A DNA stretch of 64,000 bases from Ophioderma brevispina. Taxonomy: Eukaryota; Echinodermata; Ophiuroidea; Amphilepidida; Ophiodermatidae. A program made the translations under genes and the position numbers. Positions within the stretch are counted from its first letter, which is position 1. Each line of letters begins with the position of its first letter. Below, piece by piece: positions 1 through 11,149 of the stretch. The stretch spans positions 1-64,000 of the forward strand of contig JAMKCH010044303.1 in the NCBI GenBank assembly GCA_023653785.1, given 5' to 3'. The notes beneath the pieces were generated by a model. It had not been told where the DNA came from, made no database searches, and saw only the letters and a program-made list of their open reading frames with translations.

Positions 1-130
1 TAAACTCTAAGCTATACTGTAGGTACCAAATTTATAGGAATTGGATGTTCAAAATAAAGACAATTGAAGGGGGTGGTGCCCCCTTCCGGTGTGTTGTTAC
101 AAAACATTCCTCAGGTAGACAAGGGTTAAT
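1..130. repeat. Dispersed repeat fragment, related to 56390-56500
   Basis: A stretch containing AAATTTATAGGAATTGGAT, then a G-rich step and CCTTCCGGTGTGTTGTTACAA, resembles 56405-56490, where the same order of motifs follows a CAGGGTGACC end. The two are probably parts of one mariner-like family. The fragment is cut by the window edge. Nothing recognisable follows from 131 to 985. Confidence 0.35.
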
Positions 131-985
131 AAGCAATAGTGTAAATGATGAAATGTCATGCTATTGGAACGTTTTTCATTAATTTTAGAACAAAATTTTT
201 CCTAATCTTTCAATTTCATCTTTCCAATGTTGCAATTTACATCATTCAAATTTGAGGCTGGCTGAACTTCCCCAGTATGCCCCGATGCACTTTATTTGTG
301 TACAATTTAATGGGAGCATTCAAATGAAAGTTGAAATGAGCACTGCAGACAAACTACATGTAATAAAGTACTCACATTTCTTAAACTGGTCAACTTTTCG
401 TTAGAGAGCGTTAGTGTTCTATAGACTCTTTGCCTAATAGGAGCTTCTGTAGTAGTGGTGTTAGCATTGTGCATAATAACATTAGTTTTGACAGGTGTAT
501 CAGAAATTATTTTATCAAGTTTTTAATTATGTATTGTATTTCTGAATTTTGTTGTGCTGCCAAAGTGTAAGAATTGTTGCAATCTTACCAGGTTTGTGTT
601 TGTGTATGACGCAATAATCTTCTCAATTTAACTCTTGACCTTTGTCCTGAATAATCTCCGATACACAATAACACTGTTTAATATTGGCTTGTTCACGATC
701 ATAGTGTTTTATGCTTAGGCATGCATATGTGCTTCATAATTTGAAATCGCCACTTTCTTCGTTAATTGTAGGGGCCTATGCATTTGATAAAATTTCACTC
801 ACTTTGGAATTTCCTTTCACTAGCCTTTTTGAAAAAATGTTGAGCTTCATTTTGGCATGTTGTTTCACCTTTCGCATTTTAGCATTTACCATGTTTGTAT
901 TCATATCTAATGATCTATATAAATACCTTGACCTTCGTCTTTCGAAAGTCCTTCCTGAATCAAATCTAATGGCCGTCTTATTTGT

Positions 986-1360
986 TTACTGTACATGAGA
1001 TGAAACGGTGAATATCTTGTGAAATTGAACGATATGAAAAAATAGGGTAAATGGCCCACCCCTGTTGTTGATTTGTTGCATATCAAGAGAATTGATCATG
1101 TTGTATAATGTACCAATAAATCTTTCTGTTAGCTCATTGGTCTGTTGATGGTAAGCACACGCTGTTAACTGTTGAATACAAAGCCGTTCAAACATATTTG
1201 TCATGCCCTTTCACATGAATCACCTCTATGTATGATTTCATTAGGTAAATCAGTTCTAGAAAAAAAATTATAGCATTGCTTGAGCTATATTGTCAGCTTT
1301 CTGATTTTTGGCATTGGTACTGCTTCTGGATATGTAGTGCCATAATCACAAATAATCAAA
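986..1360 (-). pseudogene. Ty3/gypsy integrase core, C-terminal part (broken)
   Basis: Read on the minus strand, 1360 down to about 1290 gives CDYGTTYPEAVPMPK, the usual start of the second half of a retroviral-type integrase core. Frames are then lost. At 1204-1060 the text YHQQTNELTERFIGTL matches the conserved YHPQTNGxxERxNxTL block that carries the catalytic glutamate. The first half of the domain lies at 2480-2782, on the far side of an inserted transposon. Integrases of this family insert the cDNA of LTR retrotransposons. Stops and frameshifts show that this copy is dead. No LTR was recognised on either side. Confidence 0.8.
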
Positions 1361-1621
1361 TACAGGGTGAGTAAAAAAAACCAAACAAACTTGACCCTGA
1401 TTGTGACCGCCATTTTAAATTTCTAAGTAACTTATGTGGTATCAACTGAAACCTTTGTTCATTATCTTTACTTTGCTGCAAAGATCATTCACATCGGTTA
1501 GGTATAGATCGAGCTACAGTCGTGTGAATCAATCAGTCGATTTTGTGCTCTTTCCACGGATTCACATTAAAATGAACGCAGCTTATCGAAGGAAATCAGT
1601 GTCCAGAAGAAAATCTATTTA

Positions 1622-1818
1622 AAGACCGTATTCAATATGACGTCAGCCACCAGACATGTTGGTGGACAAGATGCATACATTCCATGACTACAATACATTA
1701 TGCTGTCAATCGATCCGTGTTTAGCGATTGCACAGGGATCATTGACAGGTGAATGTATTGTAGTACTGGAATGCGTCTATCTTGTCCACCAACATGGCTG
1801 GCTATTGAATACGGTCTA
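1622..1818. mobile_element. Foldback MITE nested in the long-TIR element
   Basis: It is an almost complete hairpin. The left arm AGACCGTATTCAATA ... GTTGGTGGACAAGAT ... ACTACAATACATT ... CTGTCAAT is repeated inverted on the right up to GAATACGGTCT. The arms are about 88 bp, with a loop near 1710-1728. No clean target duplication was found. It is non-coding. Confidence 0.75.
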
Positions 1819-1978
1819 TTGACTGCAGAATAAATGTTGTGCTATTTAATCGCAGAAAATTCAGTCACAATTTACCACCGATGCCCGCTTAACGTTTCTA
1901 CGTCCTCATCGCTCATAACAATCATTTTGCCGCCGTGCACTCACAGGGGAATCCGTGGATAGGGGGACAACTGACTAC

Positions 1979-2336
1979 TTAAAGGTGCAACGAGAGATTT
2001 CAAGTCATCCATAATTTCTGTGATACGTAGAGATTTCATATAGGTTAGACGCTCAAAAGATTCCCTACCTTTTATTTGGTTACAGAAATAACTTACAATG
2101 AAAACAAAAGGCGATTTCTATATGCTTATATTTCAATAGAAAACATAGGCTGAATTTTGTATTTGCTCCTATACGAAATTAGAAATTTTACAATTTTTGT
2201 ACCAAAGAAACAGTTCTCAGCTTAATCCTTAAAGATGGGGATATTTTGGATATAAAGCTTTACACCAGTGCCAAAATCAGAATTTTCATATTTTTTCGGG
2301 ACACCTGTTATTTGAAATCTCTCGTTGCACCTTTAA
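1979..2336. mobile_element. TTAA-flanked MITE (AGGTGCAACGAG family)
   Basis: TTAA at 1979-1982 and 2333-2336 bounds inverted ends AGGTGCAACGAGAGATTTCA. TTAA target duplications are typical of piggyBac and some other cut-and-paste superfamilies. The element interrupts the right arm of the 1361-2480 transposon: similarity to the left arm stops at GAATTAA and resumes beyond the MITE at CCACGGATTC. The interior is AT-rich and non-coding. Confidence 0.75.
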
Positions 2337-2480
2337 TTCAAAAGACTGCAGCTCGGTCTATATGTAATCGATTGGAATTATCTTTGCAGCAAATTAAAGA
2401 TAATGAAATAGGCTTTCCGAAGATACCACATATGTCAAATGGCGGACACAATCAGGGTCATTTTTTATTCATCCTGTGTA

Positions 2481-2782
2481 TCAGTTACATTGCTCTATTT
2501 CAGGTAATGGCCCTTTAATGTCAATACCTACTCTTTTGAGTGGTGTATCCACAATATGAAGTGGTTTCAGCAAATCTTGTTGCTGTTTAGACTTTGATTG
2601 AATTTGGCATTGATGACAGATCTACAGAAATCTCTGATATCATGATTCATATTTGGCCAATGCTGGGTAATCCTATCTTTAGTTTTCTGTATGCCAATGT
2701 GACTTGATTTATCATGAACATTTTCTATGACATATCTATATTGGGTTGGGAGCACAACTGCTACAAACAGTAAGTTATGCAA
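2481..2782 (-). pseudogene. Ty3/gypsy integrase: zinc-binding domain and start of core
   Basis: The minus strand from 2782 reads through DKSSHIGIQKTKDRITQHW and a following CRS region, the H2C2 zinc-binding module of gypsy integrases (usual form HxxxxxGHxGxxKTxxRIxxxxxWPxMxxDI). It continues past a frame problem into TPLKRVGIDIKGPLPE, the opening of the catalytic core with its first aspartate. The reading then runs into the transposon at 2480 and resumes at 1360. Upstream (above 2800) the polyprotein is lost in another MITE. This is a pseudogene of a retrotransposon pol, not a host gene. Confidence 0.85.
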
Positions 2783-2813
2783 GTGACACTCGGTATTAGT
2801 TCTGTAGGATTAC

Positions 2814-3251
2814 TTAAAGCAATATTAGCATATTTTTTTGAAGAGCGTCCCCAATGTTTCAAAAATTTGGCGATTTTAACACGGTTGCATTGGTAACTGG
2901 CTAGTAAACTATACCTGTGAATGGTTAAGCTCGAAAATGTCTATGTGTCACAAACGAAGGAATTTTGTACCAGAATAATTATTATCGGGGATCCCCGATA
3001 ATAATATTTTCTAGAGGTGGCGCTATTTCATCATGGACGGACATAAACGTAGTATTTCCAGCTCTGCCGTTAAGTCCAATCTGGGATCCCAATTCTAATT
3101 ACAAAATCGATTATTTTGTGATAAATACGCATTTTTTAGCATTCTCGTTCGCAGGTATAGTTTCCTAGACAATTACCAACGTAACTGTGCAACAATATCA
3201 AATTTTGAAAATTGGGGGCACTCTTCAAAAAATGTGCTAATATTGCTTTAA
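2814..3251. mobile_element. TTAA-flanked long-TIR MITE (AGCAATATTAGCA family)
   Basis: TTAA at 2814-2817 and 3248-3251 flank inverted arms of about 130 bp that begin AGCAATATTAGCA. The arms share TTGAAGAG, CCCCAAT, ACTATACCTG and TTGGTAA in mirrored order. It is 438 bp long and non-coding. A perfect 28-bp palindrome centred on GGGGATCCCC lies at 2978-3005. It separates the gypsy fragment from the signal-peptide exon at 3417. Confidence 0.8.
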
Positions 3252-3416
3252 GTTTTCTAAATATAATCATATTGTTTCTTGAAACCCTATGTACGCTTCT
3301 GACCCGACAAAGTCGTATAATATAGTTTATAGAATTACTGATCACCTGATGATCCGTGCCAGTCCCAGTCTTCTAAAATAGTTCTTATCATTACAAACAT
3401 TTTGTTTCTCCTGTAG

Positions 3417-3520
3417 AGATGGAAAGTTGATTATTCTGAACAACATGACAATGAATTGCATATTGGCACCTGGTGGATTTTGGATTTATCTCATACTGAT
3501 CATCACTAGTCAGCGTTCAG
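3417..3520 (+). CDS. Putative first coding exon with signal peptide
   Basis: A strong acceptor (TTTGTTTCTCCTGTAG, ending 3416) precedes this exon and a strong donor (CAG|GTGGGT, at 3520/3521) follows it. ATG at 3445, with a second in-frame ATG at 3451, opens a 25-codon peptide. Its hydrophobic core WIYLILIIT is followed by SQRS, a typical secretory signal peptide. A three-codon upstream ORF begins at 3419. The exon ends in phase 1. The fibrinogen-like exon at 23548 needs phase 1 and, joined, would continue as D-A-D-I-T-G. The link across about 20 kb is inference from phase, strand and biology. The acceptor implies a further 5' untranslated exon upstream. Without transcripts this could be a chance ORF. 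Confidence 0.45.
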
Positions 3521-3618
3521 GTGGGTTATAGTTTCAAGTATAATTCAGAATAGAACAGAACAGAAGAGGCCAAAACACATTTTTACCAACATTTTTTTAC
3601 CAGCATGTGTCACGCTAA

Positions 3619-3700
3619 GGCAAGGTTTCCCAACCTGGGGGTCGCGACCCATTTGGGGGTCGCAGATCCTTAAGAAGGGGGTCGCGAAGTTAATTTAAAT
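3619..3700 (+). mobile_element. hAT-type transposon end
   Basis: CAAGGTTTCCCAACC followed by GGGGGTCGCGACCC and repeated GGGGGTCGC is the familiar terminal sequence of a widespread animal hAT group (consensus CAGNGGTTCCCAACCTGGGGGTCGCGACCC). The opposite end and the 8-bp target duplication were not found. The adjoining DNA (3800-3930) has GCGCGCTTCGCGCGC and GCGCACTTCGTGCGC hairpins that may belong to the same element. Confidence 0.6.
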
Positions 3701-5442
3701 GAAAATTAAAGTACTTGTCCAAAAGGCAGGAAGAGAATTGGTTAATAATATAATTTAACTATGTTAAGCAAGTCAAACTGATTTTGCAGTGTTTGAATCA
3801 ATTGAATAAAATTTCCGCGCGCTTCGCGCGCAAATCAGTATATATTGTCAATTACAGGACTGTTCAAAGACCAGAAATTAACACGATTGTAATGAAATTA
3901 GTGGTATTTTTGCGCACTTCGTGCGCCCTTGATTAAGAAATAAAGGGTTTCCAGTGGCTCAGTTCAGTTTAGACGTTTATGGTTCTTCGTAACCTTCCTA
4001 TTGAGAGGAGAGCTGAGCAGTTCTATAACGGAAGCTTACAGAAGTCGACAGAGTCTACAATCTTGAAAAAAAGAATAGTTGGAACTCTCATCACAATTTG
4101 CTACATTGCTCACCCGGGTCACATTTAAGAGCCTACAAGCTCTAGCTCCTGGTATCATTCAATTGAAAGTCCCAACCTCCCACTTTAACTTAACCCCCCC
4201 CTCCCCCATCAATCAATGTTGGGGGAATTGGCAAGACTGTTGATGACGATACCCCATTGAAATCTTGTGGGCAAATAAATTCTACAACCACCTCTAAGAG
4301 CCCGATACTACAGGTCAATACATTTGACTTTGGCCGAGTTTGGGCTTCCGGATTTTACAACCCTTACCGATATAGAGATTTTGAGGAATAAAGTTCAGCT
4401 TTGTCTCCAAATTGGTTATGCAGTGGTTTTACACTTTCCATCATGATTCATGAAAGAGAATTGGAATATTTCTTTTTGAAATATTTCATAACATCTTAAT
4501 GCCATTTATGACAATGAACTCCAGAGTGCAGTGGGATTGTAACATCAGGCACCAACGGAAACCATACGGCATAGTGCAGTTAGTGTCCACTGTAAACGGG
4601 CCTCGACCTTTTCCCCACCCAACCAAATCATTGTGACATGAATCCATTCATAAGTTTGATCGTATGTAAATGATTTTCACTTCACAGGGCGCCATCCAAT
4701 CACTGATCAATGACATGCTATGGATGAGTGATTACCCACACACTGTGTGCATGAACATTGGCGAGTAGGCCTGTTTTACACATGTTGGAAGCCTTGTTAG
4801 AAATGGTCGTTTCGGATCTTTTTCAGCACCGTATGTCAACCAAATTGCACCACTTTATAGAAAATAAGATTATATTGGTTGTCAGCTTAGAGTATAGGTC
4901 TAACCGTTTGTCCATGGCGCCCTCTTGAATCTGCCCATCAATCACTGGTGATTTTGCCATAGAGTTAGCATTATACCCTACCAAAATACCACTCTTTATA
5001 AATTTACCATTTTGGGATTTTTCTGAATGTACTATCATAATAAAATTCACATATGTTATTGATGATAATATATTCTACAATTAGAGCTTCTACCAAGAAA
5101 ATCCTTTGAGCACTTTTCTCGCAACGACGTGAGTTTTCTCATGTCCTATGCGTTAAGCACAGAGTGCGTATGACATGTCATAGGCCTATTGAATGCACTG
5201 TGTGCACAGTGAATAGGAAAAATGGAAAGTAACTGCAAGATGGACCATTTTTAAAAATCTGTAGACCATGTCCAGAGTGATGCAAAGGGATTTGAGAAAT
5301 CTGGTCCATCTTCAATTTTTGGCGGGAATTTTTTTTCGCGATATCGCAATATCGGTTTTTTTGGACCGACAGTATGAATCGGTACAATCGATCGCCTTTT
5401 TTTCTTGTCATGTGGTTATTGTAGATGTACCCCATCAATGAC
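3701..5442. other. Intergenic or intronic stretch, nothing recognised
   Basis: No credible coding exon is seen on either strand. It holds two GC-rich perfect hairpins (near 3815 and 3912), a C-rich run at 4193-4208, and short palindromes around 5195-5215 built on GTGCACAGTG. If the gene joining 3417-3520 to 23548 is real, this is intron. Confidence 0.4.
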
Positions 5443-5475
5443 CAGTTTTTTTTTTTTTTTTTTTTGGGGGGGGGG
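5443..5475. repeat. Poly-T/poly-G tract
   Basis: A run of about 20 T is followed directly by about 10 G. It is low complexity and its length is likely to vary or be mis-sequenced. Confidence 0.9.
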
Positions 5476-5689
5476 ACGACGGGTCAGTAGTGCGCAATAC
5501 ATTATACACTTAAGTGTTAACATATATGGAACAAACCATTACTTTGTTGACTAGTACAGTAGTGAAACAAAGAACGCGTACAGTACATAACAGAGAACAC
5601 AGTACACAGATCGTTTTGTAAATTAAAAACTTCATTCTGCATTGCTTTTTCAAGAATTGTAAAATAAAAATATATTTAAAAACCGCATT

Positions 5690-5992
5690 CCGCATAAGTT
5701 TGACTCTATGATGTATGATGTAGTCGATCCAGAGAGGAAAAATTCCCAAGTCGTCCCGCTACAGGGAGCAACATTTGTAAGTCGTCCTGGTGATTTGCTC
5801 CAATAAAGACTAAACTTGACAAACGCGCACGTAGCGCGAGGAAAAATGCCGAATTTATTGAATTCTGCTGAAATTGGTCGAAATTCCTCGAAGGAGAGGG
5901 ATGGAAATGTATATTTTGGTCCATATCGTCCCGCTTTTTCGAGCAAGAGCGGGCAACTTGGCCCCTACCACGCGGTCGATACGCCACTGCTA
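5690..5992. repeat. Degenerate relative of the CAGTGGCGTA MITE family
   Basis: The right end reads ATACGCCACTG, the inverted form of the CAGTGGCGTA terminus seen at 16702 and 21875, and GAGAGGAAAAATTCCCAAG recurs from 16857. The left end was not found. Three overlapping minus-strand ORFs here have no protein-like features. Confidence 0.4.
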
Positions 5993-6049
5993 GAACTCTT
6001 TGTTGTAATACTCACTTGTCCAGAATATAATGCAATACAGCCTGTCTAA

Positions 6050-6781
6050 AAAATGGTACCGATTTTTTTCAATATTATATCTCAACATAAGTAAGTCGTT
6101 TTGTACATCACATTAAAGAGAAAAGACCAAGCTTTTATTTTTTTTGTTTCATCTCATTTGCTTGTTTCAATCGAGAGATAACCCCAGTTTACTGCCGAAC
6201 ACAAAAATCGAGTTTGTGCCACTTTCTGGTTGAGTGAAAACGTTGAAAGAATTATATAAACATAAGTTATTCACATTTAAACAGATATGAAATTCTTTAA
6301 AAAGGATTAACCTCATAAAGAAACTCTAAAAGATACGAAAAGTTACGTAATGGTGGAAGTTATGATCATTAAGTTCGGGCTTTAAGATAAAGTGAATAAC
6401 ATTCGACATAATATTGTTTGTCAGAAGAGAACCATGAACGTACAGCAACCTGGAAGAGAGAGTTTTTATAGTCTTTGAAGTATTATGAAACGCAAATTTC
6501 TACCAACACCTTGATACCGTGCTTCCAAATTAAATTTTTATTGACCTCAACAATTAGTAAATGTACAAATATTTTTAAACCATTTCTTTGGATTTGGGGT
6601 GTATATTTTGGTTGCAATTACATTCCTTCTGGCATGATTTTAACAGATACCAATTTTGTAATAAATTCAAACCTCCATTTCATTGTCGTGCAATAAATAT
6701 TTGTATTGTTTATTATTTGATTTGATTTCTGATTTATTTTTCAATCAATCAATCTACATAATAGAATCATGACAGTAATTA
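6050..6781. other. AT-rich stretch without recognisable content
   Basis: Short open frames occur by chance. CAGCCTGTCTAAAAAATGG at 6040-6058 could be a worn transposon end, but no partner end was found. Confidence 0.3.
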
Positions 6782-6951
6782 AAGAATGATAATAATGTTA
6801 AGTGACAAAATAGGATAATAGATTACCAGATATATATGCTACTATTATAGTAATGAGAATGATAATAAGAATGATAATAATGTTAAGTGACAACAATAGG
6901 ATAATAGATTTACAGATATATATGGCTACTTTTTAGTAATGAGAAGATAAT
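6782..6951. repeat. 85-bp tandem duplication
   Basis: Two adjacent units (6782-6866 and 6867-6951) share AAGAATGATAATAATGTTAA, then GGATAATAGATT and CAGATATATATG, with only a few changes. It lies at the 3' side of the minus-strand LINE that ends near 7060 and may be its expanded simple-sequence tail. Confidence 0.8.
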
Positions 6952-7059
6952 AAGAAGGATAACTACTGATTACAAAATTTATATAATGAAATTACGTAAG
7001 TAGAGACAATACGATTGGCGATTGTTGACGAGGTCACTACTAAACGCAGAGCGTGAAGG

Positions 7060-8560
7060 TGTAGTGACCTCTTAATACAATGTTACATAAAAATAATAAT
7101 ATACAAACATTACTACATTAGCGGAAACATAACAAGGACAAAAAGGCGACAAAATAAAAAACAGAAACAGACAAAAAAGAAACAAATACAAGACAAAACA
7201 GGACATATATGAAATTCGACCACAGAAAATTAACGCGCATAGTAACCAAAAAGGATACATAACCATATACAGAATCATGTGGAATAACAGCCTATGTAAA
7301 ATTTCTTCAACTTTGCTTTAAATGAAGCAAAGGAAGATGATGTTTTGATAGGAGTAGGAATATTATTCCACAGTAATGGGCCTTGCAGACATGTTACCAG
7401 CAAGCACGGTTTTAGTTGGTTTAATGAATTGGGTGTTAACATTCCTTGTTTCATAATCATGATCGGGATAGGCCGTATTAAAGAATGTATCATCAATGAG
7501 GTGGTTTGGTAAGAGGTTGTTATTATGCTGGTACATGAAGATTGCAAGCTGGTATTTATAAATATTATATATTTTTAGGATCTTTAAAGTGGAAAATAGA
7601 GGGTCAGTGTGTGCCAGCCAGAGGGAGTTGGTACATGACCTGATAACTCGTTTTTGAAGCAAAAACAAAGAATCGAGCCTAGAATTATTAGGATCGGCCC
7701 ATATCATTGCACCGTATGAAAAATATGGTAATACAAGAGAATTATAGAGAATATGTAAAGATTCTTGTGGTAAAAAGGGACGAACTTTGCGTATGACACC
7801 ATTAAGTTTAGATATAATTTTAGAAATATGTTGTGTATGTGAATGCCAAGATAAATTAGAATCAATGAGAACACCTAAAAATTTAGTACTGTCAACTTGT
7901 TGTATTGCTGTACCATCAATTTTAATGTTTAGTTTAATGTTGGGTGTGTTACTGTGTTTATTTTTAAAAGTTATATAGTTGGTTTTTTTTAATATTCAGC
8001 GAAAGTTTATTTAATTTGAACCAGTTTGAAATGTGCAAGAGCTCGTTATTAATTGTGTCTTCTAACTTTTTCGGGTCATGGTGAGAAAATAAAATGTTAG
8101 TGTCATCTGCAAATAAAACAAAATAAGGTATGTTGGTGCATAATGGAAGGTCATTTATGTATAAAAGAAATAATAGAGGACCCAGAATCGAGCCTTGTGG
8201 AACACCACATGTGACATTAACTGAACTAGAAAGGGTACTATTAAATAGAACACGTTGCTGTCTACCAGAAAGATAACTCCGAAGCCAGTCATTAGCAAGA
8301 CCCCTGATACCATATTTAGATAATTTATTAAGGAGTATATTGTGATTGATGGTATCGAAGGCCTTGCTAAGGTCTAGGAAAATACCAGCTGTGTGAAGTT
8401 TTTTATCAAGATTGTTAGCAAGTTTGCAATAGAGATCGGTATTGCCACGTTAGTTGATCTTTTGGGCCTAAATCCAAATGATGAGGGGTGAGGTATTGTG
8501 ACGATTATAAAATTAAAATTAGCTATGTAAAAACACCTTTTCCAGGAGTTTTCGAAATTG
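7060..8560 (-). pseudogene. CR1/L2-like LINE reverse transcriptase (broken)
   Basis: Read from 8500 downwards on the minus strand it gives FGFRPKRSTNVAI, FLDLSKAFDTINHN (palm aspartate), LANDWLRSYLSGRQQRV, GVPQGSILGPLLF, then the catalytic FADDTN, FLGVLIDSNLSWHSH and LYNSLVLPYFSYGAMIWA. The C-terminal arm follows: LLQKRVIRSCTNS, HTDPLFSTLKILKI and GPLLWNNIPTPIKTS. These are the standard fingers, palm, thumb and tail of a CR1/jockey-superfamily LINE reverse transcriptase, which copies its RNA at a nicked target. At least two frameshifts (near 8450 and 7985) inactivate it. The 3' UTR runs to about 6960. The endonuclease half is upstream at 9430-10190. Confidence 0.92.
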
Positions 8561-9429
8561 CGGGAGAATGAGATAGCATTGTAATTTGAAAATCATGTTT
8601 ATGATAGCTTTGAATATTGGCGTTACAATTGCTTGTTTGATATAGGAGGCAACAACACCAGTCGAAATGACAAGTTAAAATATAGGAGAGAACGTCAGAA
8701 AATTAAAGGGATTAATTGTTTTAGAAATTATTGCTTATGTCATCAATACCACTGCTGTCACATTTTTAGTTTAGATGTTATTTCTAAAATTTCACCAGGA
8801 GATGTAGGATATATAAAAAAAAACTCTAGAATTGCACTTCTTTTGGAGGATAAGGTTGGGTATAAGGATGGTTCAGATATTTTTTTTGGCAAGGGTGGAT
8901 TCAGCCCCACACCCCACCCCCACCCCCTCAATGGTACCATATTGCAAAAAAAGTTGTTAAAGCATGGAGCAATACTTGGGTTATCAGATAGTGTTTTCCA
9001 TTGGTATTTGTAAAAAAATGCAGGAATTGAGGTTTTTATTACGACCCAACGCAGATATTTAAATTTTCCAACATTTCCGTAGTATTATTTTATTTGTTAT
9101 AATTTTAGTGGTGATATATGATTTTTACTAAGACGAAGAAGTAGTTTAGATATACGGGTAGTTAGTGTATTTAGTTTAGTATCAGAGTTGGTTTTGGAGA
9201 TATACGTTTTATAAAGCTTATCTTTAGTTTAAGTGATTTCATTAGGCCTGCGGTGACCCATGGTTTTTTAGGTGTATTAGTTTTGAAATTTGTTTAGATC
9301 TTATTGGACAATGGTATCAAGAAGTTCAGTAACTTTTATTATTAAATTTGTTGTAGGCCTCGTCTGGTCAGATGTATGAGAATAATTGGCCAATCATGAG
9401 TGACAGTGCAGTTTTAAGACTGTAATCTG
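8561..9429 (-). pseudogene. LINE linker between endonuclease and RT
   Basis: On the minus strand at 9280-9100 the text PKKPWVTAGLMKSLKLK, then after a shift ISKLLLRLSKNH, matches the PWIT-GLLKSI-K linker found between the endonuclease and the fingers of CR1/jockey LINEs. The rest of the interval is too decayed to read and probably carries indels and insertions. Confidence 0.65.
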
Positions 9430-10200
9430 TGGGTTTAAAAAGTCGGGATTTTCTGAATAATGGTGTAGATTGAGTACAATTGTCGTTTGAAATTTTGTTG
9501 TGTTACAAAAATAGGAAAATGATTCTGAGATCTGTGATCAAAACACCTGAAGTTATATAAGCACCAGAATATAATTAACATATTTTTTTTGGTTAAGCGA
9601 TCATGTTGCACAATATGCCCTCTCCTCATCGCGCCTAACTCGCGTGGACGGTCGATGCACGGAACAAAGTCGTATGAGTAGAACATGTTTATAAAAACGG
9701 TGACTTAGAATTAGTTCATGAGTTAATAAGCCAAGATAAAGTCCGCCCATTAAATAACATATCATGATTTCTTCTCACTTGTGAGATTTTATTTCAGAGG
9801 AACCAGCTGGGGTTTAGGAAATCATTGAAAAACAACATATTAAGGTTTGTAACCAATCCCTTAAACAATTTTAGAAGGTTGTGTGATATTTCAACAAAGG
9901 CAACAAAGAGGAAAGTTCACAAATCAATACAGTTCAATACTAAATCAGGACGATTGACAAAGTTATATCCGATTTGATAAAAGGAACAACCCCCTCGGGC
10001 GATCTCACCGGTTACAAATCGGGATGAGTAGTCACCAAGGGTAACGATGTTGGCGTCGAGTATCAGATGAAAACCAGTTTCAGAAAAACCATAGATCGTC
10101 AAAATGGTTATGTAAGGAGGACAGGTAGTTAACAAGATCATCTGGATTTTATATTAAGACTTTGTGTGGTTAAAATGAAATAGTGAAAGATCACAGTTAT
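9430..10200 (-). pseudogene. LINE apurinic-like endonuclease domain (broken)
   Basis: The minus strand from about 10190 reads DDLVNYLSSLH, then GFSETGFHLILDANIVTLGD, RGGCSFYQIGYNFVNRPDL, and lower down PCIDRPREL and NHFPIFVTQ. These correspond to the NxRSL..., SETW, RGGGV-Y, TKPTR and SDHxPIxV blocks of the EN domain that nicks target DNA for LINE retrotransposition. The tryptophan of SETW is replaced by glycine and the SDH motif is worn. Frameshifts separate the blocks. It belongs with the reverse transcriptase at 7060-8560. Confidence 0.85.
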
Positions 10201-10384
10201 TGGATGTTTGATTTATGTGATCGCTATTTCATTGGTGTAGTATTTTCAGGGATAAGTTTTGAGCTGGAAACGTCGTGCATCATAGGGGTAGCAGATGGAT
10301 GTAATGAAGTATCAAATGAAAAGGGCTAAAGGGATCAAATGAGAATGGTTTAAAATTATCAGAGGAAATGTGTCGGACATCCAA

Positions 10385-10790
10385 ACATTAAACTTACAAA
10401 CGCAGAAAAAAAAAACACACTTAAGAAAAAAAAAAAACACAAAAATTACTTGGAGAGTTTGATTGACAACGCTCTAAAGAAAGAAAAGAAAAAAACTAAA
10501 AAATCAATAAAACTCAAAAACTTAAAAAACACAAAAACACAAACAGACAAAAAATAAAAAAAATAAAAAGTTAAAAAATAACAAAAAATAATAAAAATAA
10601 ACAGTAGGCAAGGATAATAATAAATAATAATAATGTGAAAATAGTATAATAAATAAACAATAATAACAATGAATTATAATCGTAATTCATAAGTAATATG
10701 ATAATAAAATAATAATGAATAGTAATAATAATGATAATATAGTAATAATAATTAATAATGATAACAATAATAAAACATAATATAGGTATT
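10385..10790. repeat. A-rich and (AAT)-rich low-complexity tract
   Basis: About 400 bp of A-runs, AAAAACAC repeats and AATAATAAT-type sequence lies just upstream of the LINE's 5' side. It is non-coding. Confidence 0.85.
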
Positions 10791-10796
10791 GAAAAA

Positions 10797-11040
10797 TCAT
10801 ATGGGCATATTTTTAATTATGACATGGGTCTTAAAGGGATTTGACCAGACTTTACATGAAAGGTAAATAAGCAGAAAACCATGCATGAGATATAATTTTA
10901 GGAGGCACAATATATATAAAGGGCCGTGGAACAGCAAGGGTGGTAATTTATTAAACCGCCACGGGAGGCGGTGACATAACAGATTGAACACTGAAAATGT
11001 AAATAAATAAGAAGAAAAGAGGTGCATTCATTGTAGACAA
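10797..11040. repeat. Dispersed repeat, copy 1 (partner 22555-22805)
   Basis: It shares GGAGGCA-AATATA, GGCCGTGGA-CAGCAAGGGT, TGACATAACAGATTGA and AATAAGAA with 22660-22800, in the same orientation. The resulting minus-strand ORFs in the two copies look alike (both contain LLCHRLP-like text), but the ORFs are short and hydrophobic, so a repeat explains them better than a protein family. Confidence 0.7.
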
Positions 11041-11149
11041 TAAAACTAGAATTAACGCGGTTCTCGGCTTTCGCTATTCCGGAGGGGTTGGGGGTTTGGT
11101 TTGGTTCCTTCAGGAACCTTATTCGGGCATCTTTGCGATGGAGGGGGTG

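Larger units (their letters stand above)
1361..2480. mobile_element. Long-TIR DNA transposon inserted in the integrase
   Basis: The left end CAGGGTGAGTAAAAA (1363) is mirrored on the right, ending CATCCTGTG (2478). The inverted arms can be followed for roughly 200 bp and share CTGATTGTGNCCGCCATTT, GCTGCAAAGAT and CCACGGATTC. A TA flanks each end (1361-1362 and 2479-2480), which would suit a Tc1/mariner-like target, though two bases are only weak evidence. It has no transposase. It splits the integrase between the GPLPE region and the CDYGTTYPEAVP region. Two smaller elements sit inside it: 1622-1818 internally and 1979-2336 within its right arm. Confidence 0.8.

Noticed and set aside
5650..5987. 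Three overlapping minus-strand ORFs of 79-98 codons
   Set aside because: All three frames are open over repeat DNA and none has recognisable motifs.
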